This document shows, one piece after another, positions 1 through 7,829 of a DNA stretch of 16,053 nucleotides. The stretch comes from Alphaproteobacteria bacterium. Its GTDB lineage: Bacteria > Pseudomonadota > Alphaproteobacteria > UBA3830. The stretch lies in NCBI GenBank assembly GCA_025998735.1, contig BNWJ01000021.1:1-16053 (forward strand), read 5' to 3'. The position numbers and the translations under genes are program-made. The first letter of the stretch is position 1. Each line of letters opens with the position of its first letter. Below the pieces are notes generated by a model, which did not search any database, had not been told where the DNA came from, and saw only the letters and a program-made list of their open reading frames with translations.

Positions 1-277
1 CTGGATTATGAGGTCGGCTCTTCCATTTACAGAATTTTCGGGAGTTCCTGCTTCAGTTTACCTTGCGGCTCTAACACTCGTTTGCCTACGCTTAGTACTG
101 GCGTCACCGCTTCGTACCCAAGGCTAACTACAGGCTGTTGGTTAGACTCTGCCTGGCCGGTCTATCTCCGACTGTATTCCAAAAGCTTCAAACTTCAGAA
201 TCTCTTCTTTCATTTGGAGTCTATGATCTGATTCACTCCTCTCATTTCCTCTCTGTTCGCCCAATCCAAGTTCGCAA
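1..277 (-). mobile_element. Possible 5' part of a group II intron (partial, runs off left edge)
   Basis: This stretch has no convincing gene and looks richer in G+C than its surroundings. Read on the minus strand it begins near 277 with TTGCGAACTTG, close to the GTGCGACTTG start of chloroplast-like group II introns. It continues with structured-looking text, including a segment around 1–60 that resembles the domain I region of such introns as I remember them. It would sit about 20 bp beyond the stop codon of the neighbouring kinase gene. The reverse transcriptase and domains V/VI would lie outside the window. An open plus-strand frame covers 1–228 but has no start or recognisable product. The call rests on memory of family consensus, so it is weak. 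Confidence 0.3.
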
Positions 278-297
278 AATCAAAAAAGTTATGTCAT

Positions 298-2514
298 CTA
301 CGCCGAAATCTCTTCTATTACTTCGATAATTTCTTCTTTTTCTTCTTCATCCTTCATGTGTTCATTTTTGATGTACAGAAATTCGTTGGATACGGTCGTT
401 GTAATTCTCGGTACACGTATTGTGAACTTCGATCCCAATCCTTCGGAACTTTCAGCACGTATATCCCCTCCAAAGAAGTTTACGTACTTTTTCGTTAGTG
501 ACAAGCCAAGTCCCAAATTACTGGCTCCTTCTTCGGATTCGACGAAAAGATGCGCCGCTTTTTGCGCAGGCATACCTACTCCGGTATCTGTCACGGTGAA
601 TTCTATGAAATCAACTCCGTCTTTTACAACCGGGACTATGCGCAGCGTTATTCTGCCAAACTCCGTATATTTTGCGGCATTACCAAGTAAATTCAGCAAA
701 CATTGCCGTAGCTTTGTCGCATCCGTATACATTTCGCCTATGTCTTTCGGATACTCGAGGAATAGCGAATCGTCGTTGTCTGCAATTAACGGCATTACGA
801 CTCCTTCGACATCTTTCATCATTTCGGTTATGTCTATCGTCTCGAAATACATCTGTGTCTTTCCGGATTCGACCATCGATAGATCGAAAATTTCGTCTAT
901 TAGCGAGATAAGATGGTTGGCCGATCCCGTAATTTTTCTTAGATCGTCTGCTGACACCGCATCCTTTCGATCAAGAGCTTCTTCTTTCAGAATTTCGCTG
1001 TAGCCCTTAATTGCATGGATTGGAGTTTTTAATTCGTTACTCATACTCGTGAGAAATCGGCTCTTGGCAGCATTAGCTTCATCTGCAGCAGCTCTTGCAT
1101 TCGCAAGATTGGCGTTTGATTCTTCCAGCTCCTTTGCCTTCATATCTATGTCGGCGGTTCTTTCCTTCACTTGCTTTTTCAAAAATTCTGCATTATGCGC
1201 CAATTTCTTTTCGATTTCTTTTCGGCTATTTATGTCCAATATAGCGAGAACAATATGTTTTTGCGTCTCTATTTCTACTGGACTGGCGGAACATATGGAC
1301 CAGAAGTTTGCTCCTCCAAAACTCTGAATAAGCACTTCATGGTTGAGAACATGTATGTTTGCAGTGACGGCATTTTGTATATAACTTCTGTCTCCGTCGG
1401 ATATGAATACATCCCACACATTAATAGTATCCACTGATTCTTTTGTGATTCTCATTAACGTCATGGCCGCAAGATTTATTTGCTTGATTTTCCCATCTAC
1501 AATGCGAAATATCACAATAGCCAGCGGAGTAGAATCAGCGATGGCTGTTGAAACCTCAAGTTGATCATTTGTTTTGTTGTAAAATCTTGAAAGAACGATA
1601 CACATGAGCATACAACATAAAATCAACATCAGAAAAACAAATGTAAGACCATCTTGCAAATTTGCCGATAATGCATCTAATGCCAAATCATCTGTCGCGA
1701 TAACAATAAACAAGTCATTACCAAGGACATTTTTTGGCATGACAATCTTATCTTTTAGAACTTTGAAAGCTTTCTTCCCGATTGATACCAGAGAAATCCC
1801 AGACGCCATGGATTGTACTTTGCTGGCCAGATGCAGTCCAAGTGCAATGACGGTTTTGTTGGATTTTGCTTTCAGTGGCAGAGCATTCAGCGAAATATAA
1901 CGGCGACAATCCGGTGAAAGTACGTAAAACATTCGAGGAAATACCCCCTGTTGCATGTTTTTCATATACTTTTCATGTTGATCCCATTTTATGATAAACT
2001 CAAAGAATAGACTCTCCTTATCTTTATCCTTGAATTTCCTGACGACAATAAATTTCACAATGACATCGGATGTTTTCTCGTCCTGCCCGATGAAATACAA
2101 ATACTTATCACCTATGTTTTTTATTTTTTCCTCATTTGGATTTAGATCGTCAGCTGCCTCACCTGTGGAACTGGAAAAATATCCCCCCTTGGTGTCGTAA
2201 ATATTTATCAAAACTAAGTTCTTTTGTTCTTTTTGAACGCGCGAGAGAGCTTCTTGCGCCGTTGTTTTATCCTTTAGGTCAGCGTCGTCAATTTTTGCCA
2301 TGGCGAGCTCGATCTGCCGCTTTATGCCATCGAATTGCACGCCAATGTATTTTGCTATACCGCATCCTTCGTCGGTTATGAATGAATCTATGCATCTGCC
2401 AGCATCTTGTCGGGAAAATGCATTTATGAAGTATGCCGCCACCAGCAGCGGCACCAGTATGCATGTCCACATTAGAGCAGTCGCCTTGATTATATCCAAA
2501 ACCTTCTTTGACAT
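298..2514 (-). CDS. Membrane PAS sensor histidine kinase with Asn in place of the phospho-accepting His
   Basis: This 738-residue protein has the layout of a class I sensor kinase. A membrane helix (about 7–33) is followed by an extracytoplasmic sensor region (34–288), a second helix (290–310), a PAS domain (about 318–435), a coiled coil (433–485), a HisKA dimerisation helix and a HATPase domain. The HATPase is well kept: an N box (NLLGNAAKYT), DTGVGM with Asp643, and the GLGLSL glycine loop. The H box reads FLTSMSNELKTP, so residue 493 (codon AAC at 1036–1038 on the reverse strand) is Asn where active kinases have His. The protein therefore probably cannot autophosphorylate in the usual way. 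It could act as a pseudokinase or scaffold, as Caulobacter DivL does with Tyr there. No response regulator gene is adjacent. The Shine-Dalgarno match before the ATG is weak. The 14 C-terminal residues are mostly Glu and Ile. Confidence 0.9.
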   Translation of the reverse strand: MSKKVLDIIKATALMWTCILVPLLVAAYFINAFSRQDAGRCIDSFITDEGCGIAKYIGVQFDGIKRQIELAMAKIDDADLKDKTTAQEALSRVQKEQKNLVLINIYDTKGGYFSSSTGEAADDLNPNEEKIKNIGDKYLYFIGQDEKTSDVIVKFIVVRKFKDKDKESLFFEFIIKWDQHEKYMKNMQQGVFPRMFYVLSPDCRRYISLNALPLKAKSNKTVIALGLHLASKVQSMASGISLVSIGKKAFKVLKDKIVMPKNVLGNDLFIVIATDDLALDALSANLQDGLTFVFLMLILCCMLMCIVLSRFYNKTNDQLEVSTAIADSTPLAIVIFRIVDGKIKQINLAAMTLMRITKESVDTINVWDVFISDGDRSYIQNAVTANIHVLNHEVLIQSFGGANFWSICSASPVEIETQKHIVLAILDINSRKEIEKKLAHNAEFLKKQVKERTADIDMKAKELEESNANLANARAAADEANAAKSRFLTSMSNELKTPIHAIKGYSEILKEEALDRKDAVSADDLRKITGSANHLISLIDEIFDLSMVESGKTQMYFETIDITEMMKDVEGVVMPLIADNDDSLFLEYPKDIGEMYTDATKLRQCLLNLLGNAAKYTEFGRITLRIVPVVKDGVDFIEFTVTDTGVGMPAQKAAHLFVESEEGASNLGLGLSLTKKYVNFFGGDIRAESSEGLGSKFTIRVPRITTTVSNEFLYIKNEHMKDEEEKEEIIEVIEEISA

Positions 2515-2686
2515 TATGTACCTAAAAACTTCAATGATTGTATTTTATCGTGTTCAGGTTACTATTTTGTAAATTAATGACCACTAAATGATAATTTCCG
2601 CAGAAATAAGCCAACGTGACATTGGATCCAACAATAATATACACACTCAAGATAAGAAGTTGGATTTTTTCTTTTTCTGGATTATT

Positions 2687-2821
2687 GGATTTCTACGGCC
2701 CTTTGTGAGGCGTAGGGATCCGAAGAAAATCCAACCGCAAGTGAAAACACTGGAATTTGAGCATTGCTTTCCGAGAACTAAAAGTCCATGATGTGATACG
2801 TCGATTTAGAATTTTTTTATT
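2687..2821. repeat. 135-bp direct repeat, copy 1
   Basis: It matches 3773–3907 at a constant offset of 1086 bp with five mismatches, four of them in the first 13 bases. From 2700 to 2821 the only difference I find is A against G in the AAAACACTGG segment. It contains an imperfect stem CTACG/CGTAG (2693–2697 with 2711–2715) and a short GGAT/ATCC stem, so it may be transcribed or act as DNA structure. The two copies flank exactly one gene. No terminal inverted repeats and no coding potential were seen, so its origin is unknown: a MITE-like element or a duplication scar are both possible. Confidence 0.9.
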
Positions 2822-2982
2822 AATTCGGCCGAAGTAATCAAAACACAAAAAATCCTAAAATCACGCATATATTATAAATCCAGACACCAATATCTCATAC
2901 TTTACACGATTTTCGTTAATTTTCTACTAGGAACTGTTTTTACGGCGTAGTCTAAAAAACAAAAAAACACCCCCCAAAAGCA

Positions 2983-3011
2983 TTGACAATGTTTTCATAA
3001 TGTGCTATCAT
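2983..3011 (+). promoter_or_regulatory. Strong sigma-70-type promoter of the secreted-protein gene
   Basis: A perfect -35 box TTGACA (2983–2988) is followed after exactly 17 bp by TATCAT (3006–3011), preceded by TGC, which makes an extended -10. Transcription should start near 3018, giving a short leader to the ATG at 3045. This is one of the two best promoters in the window. Confidence 0.8.
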
Positions 3012-3044
3012 CTTCGATGGGTTTTAAATAATAAGGAGGACACA

Positions 3045-3710
3045 ATGAATAAAACCATGAGTGCGATAAAAGGAGCTATATATGCTTTGTTGTTCATGAC
3101 TACTGCATCATTATTTGCTTCAATTCTTGATACACGAGGCGATGAAACCACGCATGTACATTTCGATATCCTGAAGGTTGATAATACATTACGTTGGAAT
3201 TTGAGCGTCTTACCTGATCCTTCGAAGGGATTGATGGCACATGCTGATACCGCTCAGTATTCCACACATAGTAGTGGTTCCGACAACTTGAATGTTGACA
3301 CTATTTCTCTTAATGATTCAGGTGATTATGGTACAATAAACATAGATGAGCTTGATTTTCACAACACGCCATTCCTAACTGTTGATGGTTCGCTAGTAGA
3401 AAAGTATGTATTTAACATCCTGACATATGATACAGATAACGGCGACCATCTTCCAGATGTTCAGACCACACATAAATATGTAACTGGTATAAATGATGGT
3501 CAAGTAAGTGATCTCGTATTTTCCTCTGATGCTCCGCCGGAAGGACAGCCCTATTACTCCATAGAAATAGAGCGTGACACCACGAGAGTCCATGATGAGC
3601 GTAAAGTGCGGGATTTTCTTGTGCTAACCAGGAGTGAGCCATTATTGCCTCCGCTCACCCCAAGTCCGGCAAGGGAATATAATGACCACCAAAGTGGAGC
3701 AAGCATCTAA
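3045..3710 (+). CDS. Secreted protein of unknown function, flanked by direct repeats
   Basis: The product has 221 residues from the ATG at 3045. I chose this start because AAGGAGG lies just before it and the upstream in-frame ATG at 3000 falls inside the promoter. Residues 1–26 form a signal peptide: basic start, hydrophobic core (AIYALLFMTTASLFA) and small residues at a likely cleavage site near Ala25/Ser26. The mature part is acidic and rich in Asp, Thr and His, with no cysteine, no further membrane helix and no family I recognise. The C-terminus is proline-rich (PLLPPLTPSP). The gene lies alone between two near-identical 135-bp repeats and has its own strong promoter, which suggests a self-contained cassette. 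A secreted or envelope role, perhaps towards a host, is inference. Confidence 0.75.
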   Translation: MNKTMSAIKGAIYALLFMTTASLFASILDTRGDETTHVHFDILKVDNTLRWNLSVLPDPSKGLMAHADTAQYSTHSSGSDNLNVDTISLNDSGDYGTINIDELDFHNTPFLTVDGSLVEKYVFNILTYDTDNGDHLPDVQTTHKYVTGINDGQVSDLVFSSDAPPEGQPYYSIEIERDTTRVHDERKVRDFLVLTRSEPLLPPLTPSPAREYNDHQSGASI

Positions 3711-3772
3711 TCATGAAAGTCCGGTGGTGGACCGCAATCATGCACCTATTCAACCTTGAGTATATTTTTTTG

Positions 3773-3907
3773 GGATTCCTGCGTTCCTTTGTGAGGCGTA
3801 GGGATCCGAAGAAAATCCAACCGCAAGTGAAAACGCTGGAATTTGAGCATTGCTTTCCGAGAACTAAAAGTCCATGATGTGATACGTCGATTTAGAATTT
3901 TTTTATT
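3773..3907. repeat. 135-bp direct repeat, copy 2
   Basis: This is the second copy of the repeat at 2687–2821, in the same orientation and about 96% identical by eye. In its stem the left arm reads CTGCG rather than CTACG, which still pairs with CGTAG through a G·U wobble. It ends 34 bp before the YbjN gene, so it may form part of that gene's 5' region or carry its promoter. Confidence 0.9.
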
Positions 3908-3941
3908 GATTTTTTTGTGGTAGCATCTCACGTATTGATGG

Positions 3942-4427
3942 ATGGTAAACTATTTTATGCTTAATTTAATAGATGTGACCGAGATGCTTGCAAGTAAATT
4001 AGATCTTAGTTACAACAGATTTGAAGATGACGAAATCACCTTAACACTAGATGGGAGAAAGTCTGCGTATGAGCTTACCGTGATGCTGGGACACGGGTGC
4101 GACGTTATATATTTTTCCTGCGACATGAATCTTACTGTTCCCAAAAAACGGAAGAACGCCGTTATTAATGCAATCATAAAGGCAAACGAGCAAATGTGGA
4201 TTGGTCATTTCGATTTCATATCCAGTCAGGATAAGATTTTCTACAGTATATCTATTCCGTTTACCTCTTCGTTCCTTGCTGATGAAATGATCGTTGAGGC
4301 TACGCTGAAAGCCATAATAGGTGAATGCGACAGGTTCTATCATTATTTTTTGGCATTGGTGAATAATAATATGCCAAACAATATGTCAATTGAAGCATTG
4401 TTTATAGAATCTGCAGGAGAAGCATAA
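3942..4427 (+). CDS. YbjN-domain protein
   Basis: The 161-residue product matches the YbjN/DUF1790 family as found in alphaproteobacteria. Features include an N-terminal segment that reads like the family pattern (DDEITLTLDGR), the central FSCDMNLTVPKKR, the conserved NEQMWIGHFDF and the end CDRFYHYFLALV…SIEALFIESAGEA. Length is normal for the family. It has no signal peptide or membrane helix, so it should be cytosolic. The family folds like a type III secretion chaperone, but its biochemical role is not settled. The start is uncertain: ATG 3942 has no clear ribosome binding site, and the in-frame ATG at 3957 is an alternative. The gene converges on radC with 67 bp between the stops; I see no clear terminator there. 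Its upstream side directly abuts repeat copy 2. Confidence 0.85.
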   Translation: MVNYFMLNLIDVTEMLASKLDLSYNRFEDDEITLTLDGRKSAYELTVMLGHGCDVIYFSCDMNLTVPKKRKNAVINAIIKANEQMWIGHFDFISSQDKIFYSISIPFTSSFLADEMIVEATLKAIIGECDRFYHYFLALVNNNMPNNMSIEALFIESAGEA

Positions 4428-4494
4428 ACGAGACTAATGGCACCTACTGGAGTATCATTAAGACTGAATTTTGAGGCGTTGAGCTTGAATAAAA

Positions 4495-5193
4495 TCAGAT
4501 TATTCCCATTTCTTTCAGTGATTTGCTTCCGTTTTTGCCGATGATTAGATGATCGAGCAACAAGATATCGAGTTTTTGAGCAATGTCCCTTATCATTTTG
4601 GTGACGATAATATCTTGGCGGGACGGCTGAGGATCTCCGCTCGGATGATTGTGCACCATTATCATGGCGCTGGCCCCATATTCCAGAGCGCGCTGTATTA
4701 TTTCCCTTGGATATATGGCTGTGTGATTAATTGTTCCGATCTGCAGGAGATCATCGGCTATGAGTTTGTTCTTGTTGTTCAGAAACATCATGCGCAGTTG
4801 CTCTCTTTTTTCATTCCCCAGCAAATTTGCATAATATGCGATCACCTGATCGCTAGAGGAAATGCTATCACACTCAACGACGCGTTCTTTCTGCATTCTG
4901 TTGAATATTTCGCGTATTGCGGCGAATAATATGGCTGCCGAGTCGCCCATTCCTGGAACTTTCTTGAGTTCTGTATTTTCCGCATACACAATGGATCTCA
5001 GAGTCTTAAAGTGCGCCAATAGATCTTTGGCGAGTTTTTTGGTGTCTTTTCTTGCAAAAACATAAAACAGCAGCAGCTCTAGCAGCTCATAATCAGCAAG
5101 ATCGTGTGCGCTGGTGGAGAATCTCTTCTTCAGGCGCTTTCTATGCCCCAAATAGTGGCTATTTTCTTCACTGCCGCTTGTTTGTTGTGTCAT
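4495..5193 (-). CDS. radC: RadC-family JAB/MPN-domain protein
   Basis: This 232-residue protein is full length for RadC. The N-terminal half carries the UPF0758 helical region (YLGHRKRLKKRF…DYELLELLLFYVFARKDTK) and a helix-hairpin-helix near 77–91 (LKKVPGMGDSAAILF). The C-terminal half is the JAB/MPN metalloprotease-like fold with the zinc motif HxHx10D at His181, His183 and Asp194 (HNHPSGDPQPSRQD). Despite the historical name, a role in DNA repair is not supported for the family and its substrate is unknown. The start codon lies 26 bp inside the upstream map gene, which indicates one transcript and probably coupled translation; map followed by radC is an arrangement I recall from related alphaproteobacteria. 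Confidence 0.95.
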   Translation of the reverse strand: MTQQTSGSEENSHYLGHRKRLKKRFSTSAHDLADYELLELLLFYVFARKDTKKLAKDLLAHFKTLRSIVYAENTELKKVPGMGDSAAILFAAIREIFNRMQKERVVECDSISSSDQVIAYYANLLGNEKREQLRMMFLNNKNKLIADDLLQIGTINHTAIYPREIIQRALEYGASAMIMVHNHPSGDPQPSRQDIIVTKMIRDIAQKLDILLLDHLIIGKNGSKSLKEMGII

Positions 5194-5971
5194 ATGGTGG
5201 TTTACACATCCCTAGCTTTGAGAGGGTAAAAATCTCACATCCTTCCTCCGTCACTCCGATCGTATGTTCGAACTGAGCTGATAGGGATCGATCACTGGTT
5301 ACTGCGGTCCACCCATCTTTCAGAACTTTGGTTTTATATCCACCAACGTTTATCATGGGCTCAATGGTAAACACATTTCCGGGCTCCAATACTAAGCCTG
5401 TGCCTGGTTTACCAAAATGCAAGACTGTTGGATCATCGTGAAATACGCGCCCTATTCCATGGCCGCAGTAATCTCTCACAACAGAGAATTTTCTTGCTTC
5501 CACGAAACTCTGAATGGCGTGCCCTATGTCTCCGAGGCATATTCCAGGGCGCACTAAACCTATAGCTAACATTAGCGACTCGTAGGCAGCATCTATCAAT
5601 TCCAGAGCCCTTTTGGACGGTTTTCCGACTATGTACATTCTACTGGCATCTCCGTACCAGCCATTTAGCATAACGGTAATGTCTATATTGAGGATGTCGC
5701 CATCGACCAATTTCTTGTCTGATGGTATGCCGTGGCACACCACATGATTAACCGATATGCAAGTCGCTTTTGGATATCCGTTGTAGCCCAGCGGAGCGGG
5801 AACAGCATTGTGCCGGAGAATCTCCTCATGACACAGCCTGTCCAGTTCGAGGGTCGTCACCCCCTTGGTCACATACGAATTTATGTAATCTAAAATATGA
5901 GCCGCAAGCTCACCGGCTTTTCTCAAATGAGCAAAGTCTTCTGTGGAATAGATTCTGCATTTCTGCGCCAT
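5168..5971 (-). CDS. map: Methionine aminopeptidase, type I
   Basis: The enzyme removes the initiator methionine from new proteins in the cytosol. From the ATG at 5971 it has 267 residues, normal for type Ia. I chose this start because GGAGG sits 6 bases before it, whereas the longer reading from 6031 adds 20 residues with no homology and no ribosome binding site. All five metal ligands are visible: Asp97 (NIDITV), Asp108 (YGDAS), His171 (GHGIG), Glu204 (FTIEPM) and Glu235 (FEHT). The substrate His80 (CHGIP) is also present. It is the first gene of an operon with radC, which it overlaps by 26 bp. The 16 C-terminal residues (MCKPPYDTTNKRQ at the end) go slightly beyond the usual end of the fold. 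Confidence 0.97.
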   Translation of the reverse strand: MAQKCRIYSTEDFAHLRKAGELAAHILDYINSYVTKGVTTLELDRLCHEEILRHNAVPAPLGYNGYPKATCISVNHVVCHGIPSDKKLVDGDILNIDITVMLNGWYGDASRMYIVGKPSKRALELIDAAYESLMLAIGLVRPGICLGDIGHAIQSFVEARKFSVVRDYCGHGIGRVFHDDPTVLHFGKPGTGLVLEPGNVFTIEPMINVGGYKTKVLKDGWTAVTSDRSLSAQFEHTIGVTEEGCEIFTLSKLGMCKPPYDTTNKRQ

Positions 5972-6312
5972 CGAAAGCCTCCGAAATAAACATACACAAA
6001 CGTGTCCTAATTTACCATTAAACTTATGCACCGTTCCACGAAAAACTTTTGTGATTCAGAAATGCTCCTAAAAAACCGATTCAAGATGAAATAGCGGATT
6101 TTCCATTTTCTGGATCCATACGCTGGTGCGTACCGCATTGGCATTACCAAAAAAACGCCAGCGATGCAACAGCTTCAGAGACGCTTGTGTTGTGACCCCG
6201 AAGGCTCGTAGGAATTCAGAAAAAGAAAATCACATCCTCAATTTTACTTTGCCCATTAAAGCATAAGACATATCGATAGATGGAAAAATAAACGCCGACG
6301 GACTTCAGCTTC
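5972..6312. other. Intergenic region left of the ISAs1 element
   Basis: About 340 bp without a supported gene. It must contain the map promoter (minus strand), which I could not place with confidence. There is a 6-bp inverted repeat CGCTGG/CCAGCG (6121–6126 and 6158–6163). The part near 6120–6220 looks richer in G+C than the rest and may be a gene remnant, but none of its frames resembles a known protein. It does not contain the missing half of the IS110 remnant found on the other side of the ISAs1 element. Confidence 0.5.
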
Positions 6313-7494
6313 CAGGGCTTTTTCCTAGAAATATGGGTTGATTTTTGAGATAAAATCTCCGAATATTAATTAAGTTTTAATATTTGGAGTAGAGATGAAA
6401 ATTATAGATGCGTTAAAAGAGGTAAAAGATGATCGCAAACCTAACGGGAAAGAATATCAGTTGTGGGAGATCATATTGTTTTCAATTTTTGCGATAGCGA
6501 GCAACGCGAAGACATATAGCGATATACAACGCTTCATGGAGTGTAATTTTGATAACTTAGTGAGTGTTTTTGAGCTCAAATGGGGAAGATCTCCCACGAT
6601 ATCATGCGTATGGAAGATCCTTACACGCATTGATTTTTCCGATATGGAACAAGTTTTCATGAAATATTTTTCTGATACATCAGAGTATCAGAATGAAATT
6701 GATCACATCTGCTTTGACGGTAAAGTTTTGCGCGGAAGCGACTCAAAAACGCAAGACAAAAGTGAGTCAAAGATTCTCAGTGCTTTTTCAGCGGTGAGCA
6801 AAAAAGTTCTAGGCCATCTGCAACTGGAAAGCGAAAAAGATAGTGAAATTCCAGCGCTTCAGGAATTTCTGCGGAAGCTCAATCTGAAGGGAGTTGTGGT
6901 TTCTGCAGATGCCCTTCATTGCCAAAAAAAACTTTTGAATCAGCTGAAGATGCAAAAGCAATTCTGATAACTCAGGTAAAAAATAACCAACCAAGTCTGC
7001 TGAATCAAATAGAGCTCGGTTGCTCAATATGCAAACCTACAGCTGTAATTGAGAATGATCTCGATAAGGAACACGGGCGTATCGAGCAGCGGCCAATGTT
7101 AAACAAGTGGCAAGATGAATGGCCTTTTCTGAGAAAAATCATAAGAGTCACAAGAGTTAGAGAAGAAGTTGGTGTCGACGAAAAACCTTCTATAACAACG
7201 AGTTACTACGTTTCCAATGGAGAACTCGAGCCGGAAAAATACGTGAAATGTATTCGCGAGCATTGGTTTATCGAAAATAAATTGCATCATGTGAAAGATG
7301 CAACGTTCCGGGAAGATTTTACTGTAAAACGAGTTAATCCGTGCATATTTTCCATATGCATCGACTTTGCGCTAAATATTATGAGGATCAACAAAGAAAA
7401 AAATATCAGAAAAGCCTTATATTGCAATTCCATGAATTTCATGAGGTGCTTTGAAAGCTATCGGGAATCTTTAGGTCTCTAGGAAAAAGCCCTG
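6313..7494 (+). mobile_element. ISAs1-family insertion sequence, complete ends
   Basis: The element is 1182 bp long. Its ends are perfect 17-bp inverted repeats: CAGGGCTTTTTCCTAGA at 6313–6329 and the reverse complement at 7478–7494. As is common in this family, the transposase stop codon (7480–7482) lies inside the right end. The ten bases on the left (CTTCAGCTTC) and on the right (CTGTTTACCG) do not match, so the 8–10 bp target duplication expected after a simple insertion is missing. This points to a deletion or recombination at one side. The right end directly joins a cut IS110-family gene. Confidence 0.93.
6395..7482 (+). CDS. ISAs1-family DDE transposase, split by a -1 frameshift
   Basis: Reading frame one runs from ATG 6395 (GGAG five bases before it) for 190 residues to a TGA at 6967. 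The family homology leaves this frame at residue 179 and continues in the -1 frame, open to 7482. The join is at eight A (6924–6931): DALHCQKK continues as TFESAEDAKAILITQVKNNQP, exactly as ISAs1 transposases read. Joined, the protein is about 362 residues, normal for the family. Catalytic residues look intact: Asp108 (CFDGKVLRGS), Asp172 (SADALH) and the Glu of the HWFIENKLHH…FREDF block. Since everything else is preserved, the shift may be a recent mutation, or full-length enzyme may still arise by ribosomal or polymerase slippage on the A run. The separate ATG at 6919 in the second frame is unlikely to be a real start. Confidence 0.85.
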
Positions 7495-7581
7495 CTGTTT
7501 ACCGTCTAAAGAAGAAAAAATATCAATTTTATCTTTAGAAACATCGACCCCTATAAAGTTTTTGAATTGATCGGAATGCAT
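7495..7581 (-). pseudogene. IS110-family transposase, 5' fragment cut by ISAs1
   Basis: The first 29 codons of a DEDD transposase remain. After MHSDQFK come NFIGVDVSKDKIDIFSSLDGKQ-type residues: the first catalytic Asp lies in the GVDVSK motif that starts the RuvC-like domain of IS110 recombinases. AGGAG six bases before the ATG at 7581 supports this start. Coding stops exactly where the right end of the ISAs1 element begins, and the rest of the gene is not on the other side of it. The longer open frame through this place only continues because it runs into IS sequence. The remnant cannot be active. Confidence 0.8.
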
Positions 7582-7770
7582 GTTAAACTCCTGATTGTAA
7601 GCGGGCTTTGAAGCCCATACTACCATTCGAACTACGAATGGAAACAGCACGGTTCCCAAGATGAGTAGAGGCTCCTTGAGGCCTCATATGTCGACGGGTT
7701 ACCTGCTGCGCCTATAGAATCACTCCACCGACAACCAATGAGAATATCCTAAACCTTTTTGATGGTTTTG
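7582..7770 (-). ncRNA. Candidate bridge RNA region of the IS110 remnant
   Basis: IS110-type elements carry a structured bridge RNA in the non-coding end upstream of the transposase. This region has the right place and size. It holds three hairpins in a row: GGGCT/AGCCC with a 4-nt loop (7603–7616), CCATTCG/CGAATGG with a 5-nt loop (7623–7641) and GAGGC/GCCTC with an 8-nt loop (7668–7685). The left end of the element is not defined, and the outer limit given is a guess. With the recombinase destroyed, any RNA would be a relic unless used in trans. The function is inferred from position and structure, not from a sequence match. Confidence 0.35.
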
Positions 7771-7829
7771 GGCCCCCTCACAACTTACAATATGTCTTAA
7801 TCCCGCGCACAAATCGCTTGCTCTCATAA

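Larger units (their letters stand above)
2515..3044. other. Intergenic region between kinase and secreted-protein gene
   Basis: No gene is supported here. It holds the first copy of the 135-bp direct repeat (2687–2821), a 10-bp palindrome TTCGGCCGAA just right of the repeat (2824–2833), about 150 bp of A+T-rich sequence with nothing recognisable, and then the strong promoter of the next gene. The short open frames in it have no ribosome binding site and no recognisable product. Confidence 0.6.

Noticed and set aside
356..1003. 215-codon plus-strand open frame opposite the kinase gene
   Set aside because: It is a shadow of the real kinase gene; no ribosome binding site and no recognisable product.
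3000..3044. Longer start (ATG 3000) for the secreted protein
   Set aside because: It would place the start codon between the -35 and -10 boxes; ATG 3045 has AAGGAGG and begins a proper signal peptide.
6121..6163. Inverted repeat CGCTGG/CCAGCG as a terminator
   Set aside because: The loop is over 30 bases and no T run follows on the strand that would need it.
7471..7659. 62-codon minus-strand frame across the ISAs1 right end
   Set aside because: Only 7495–7581 is IS110 coding; the rest is IS end and leader sequence that happens to be open.
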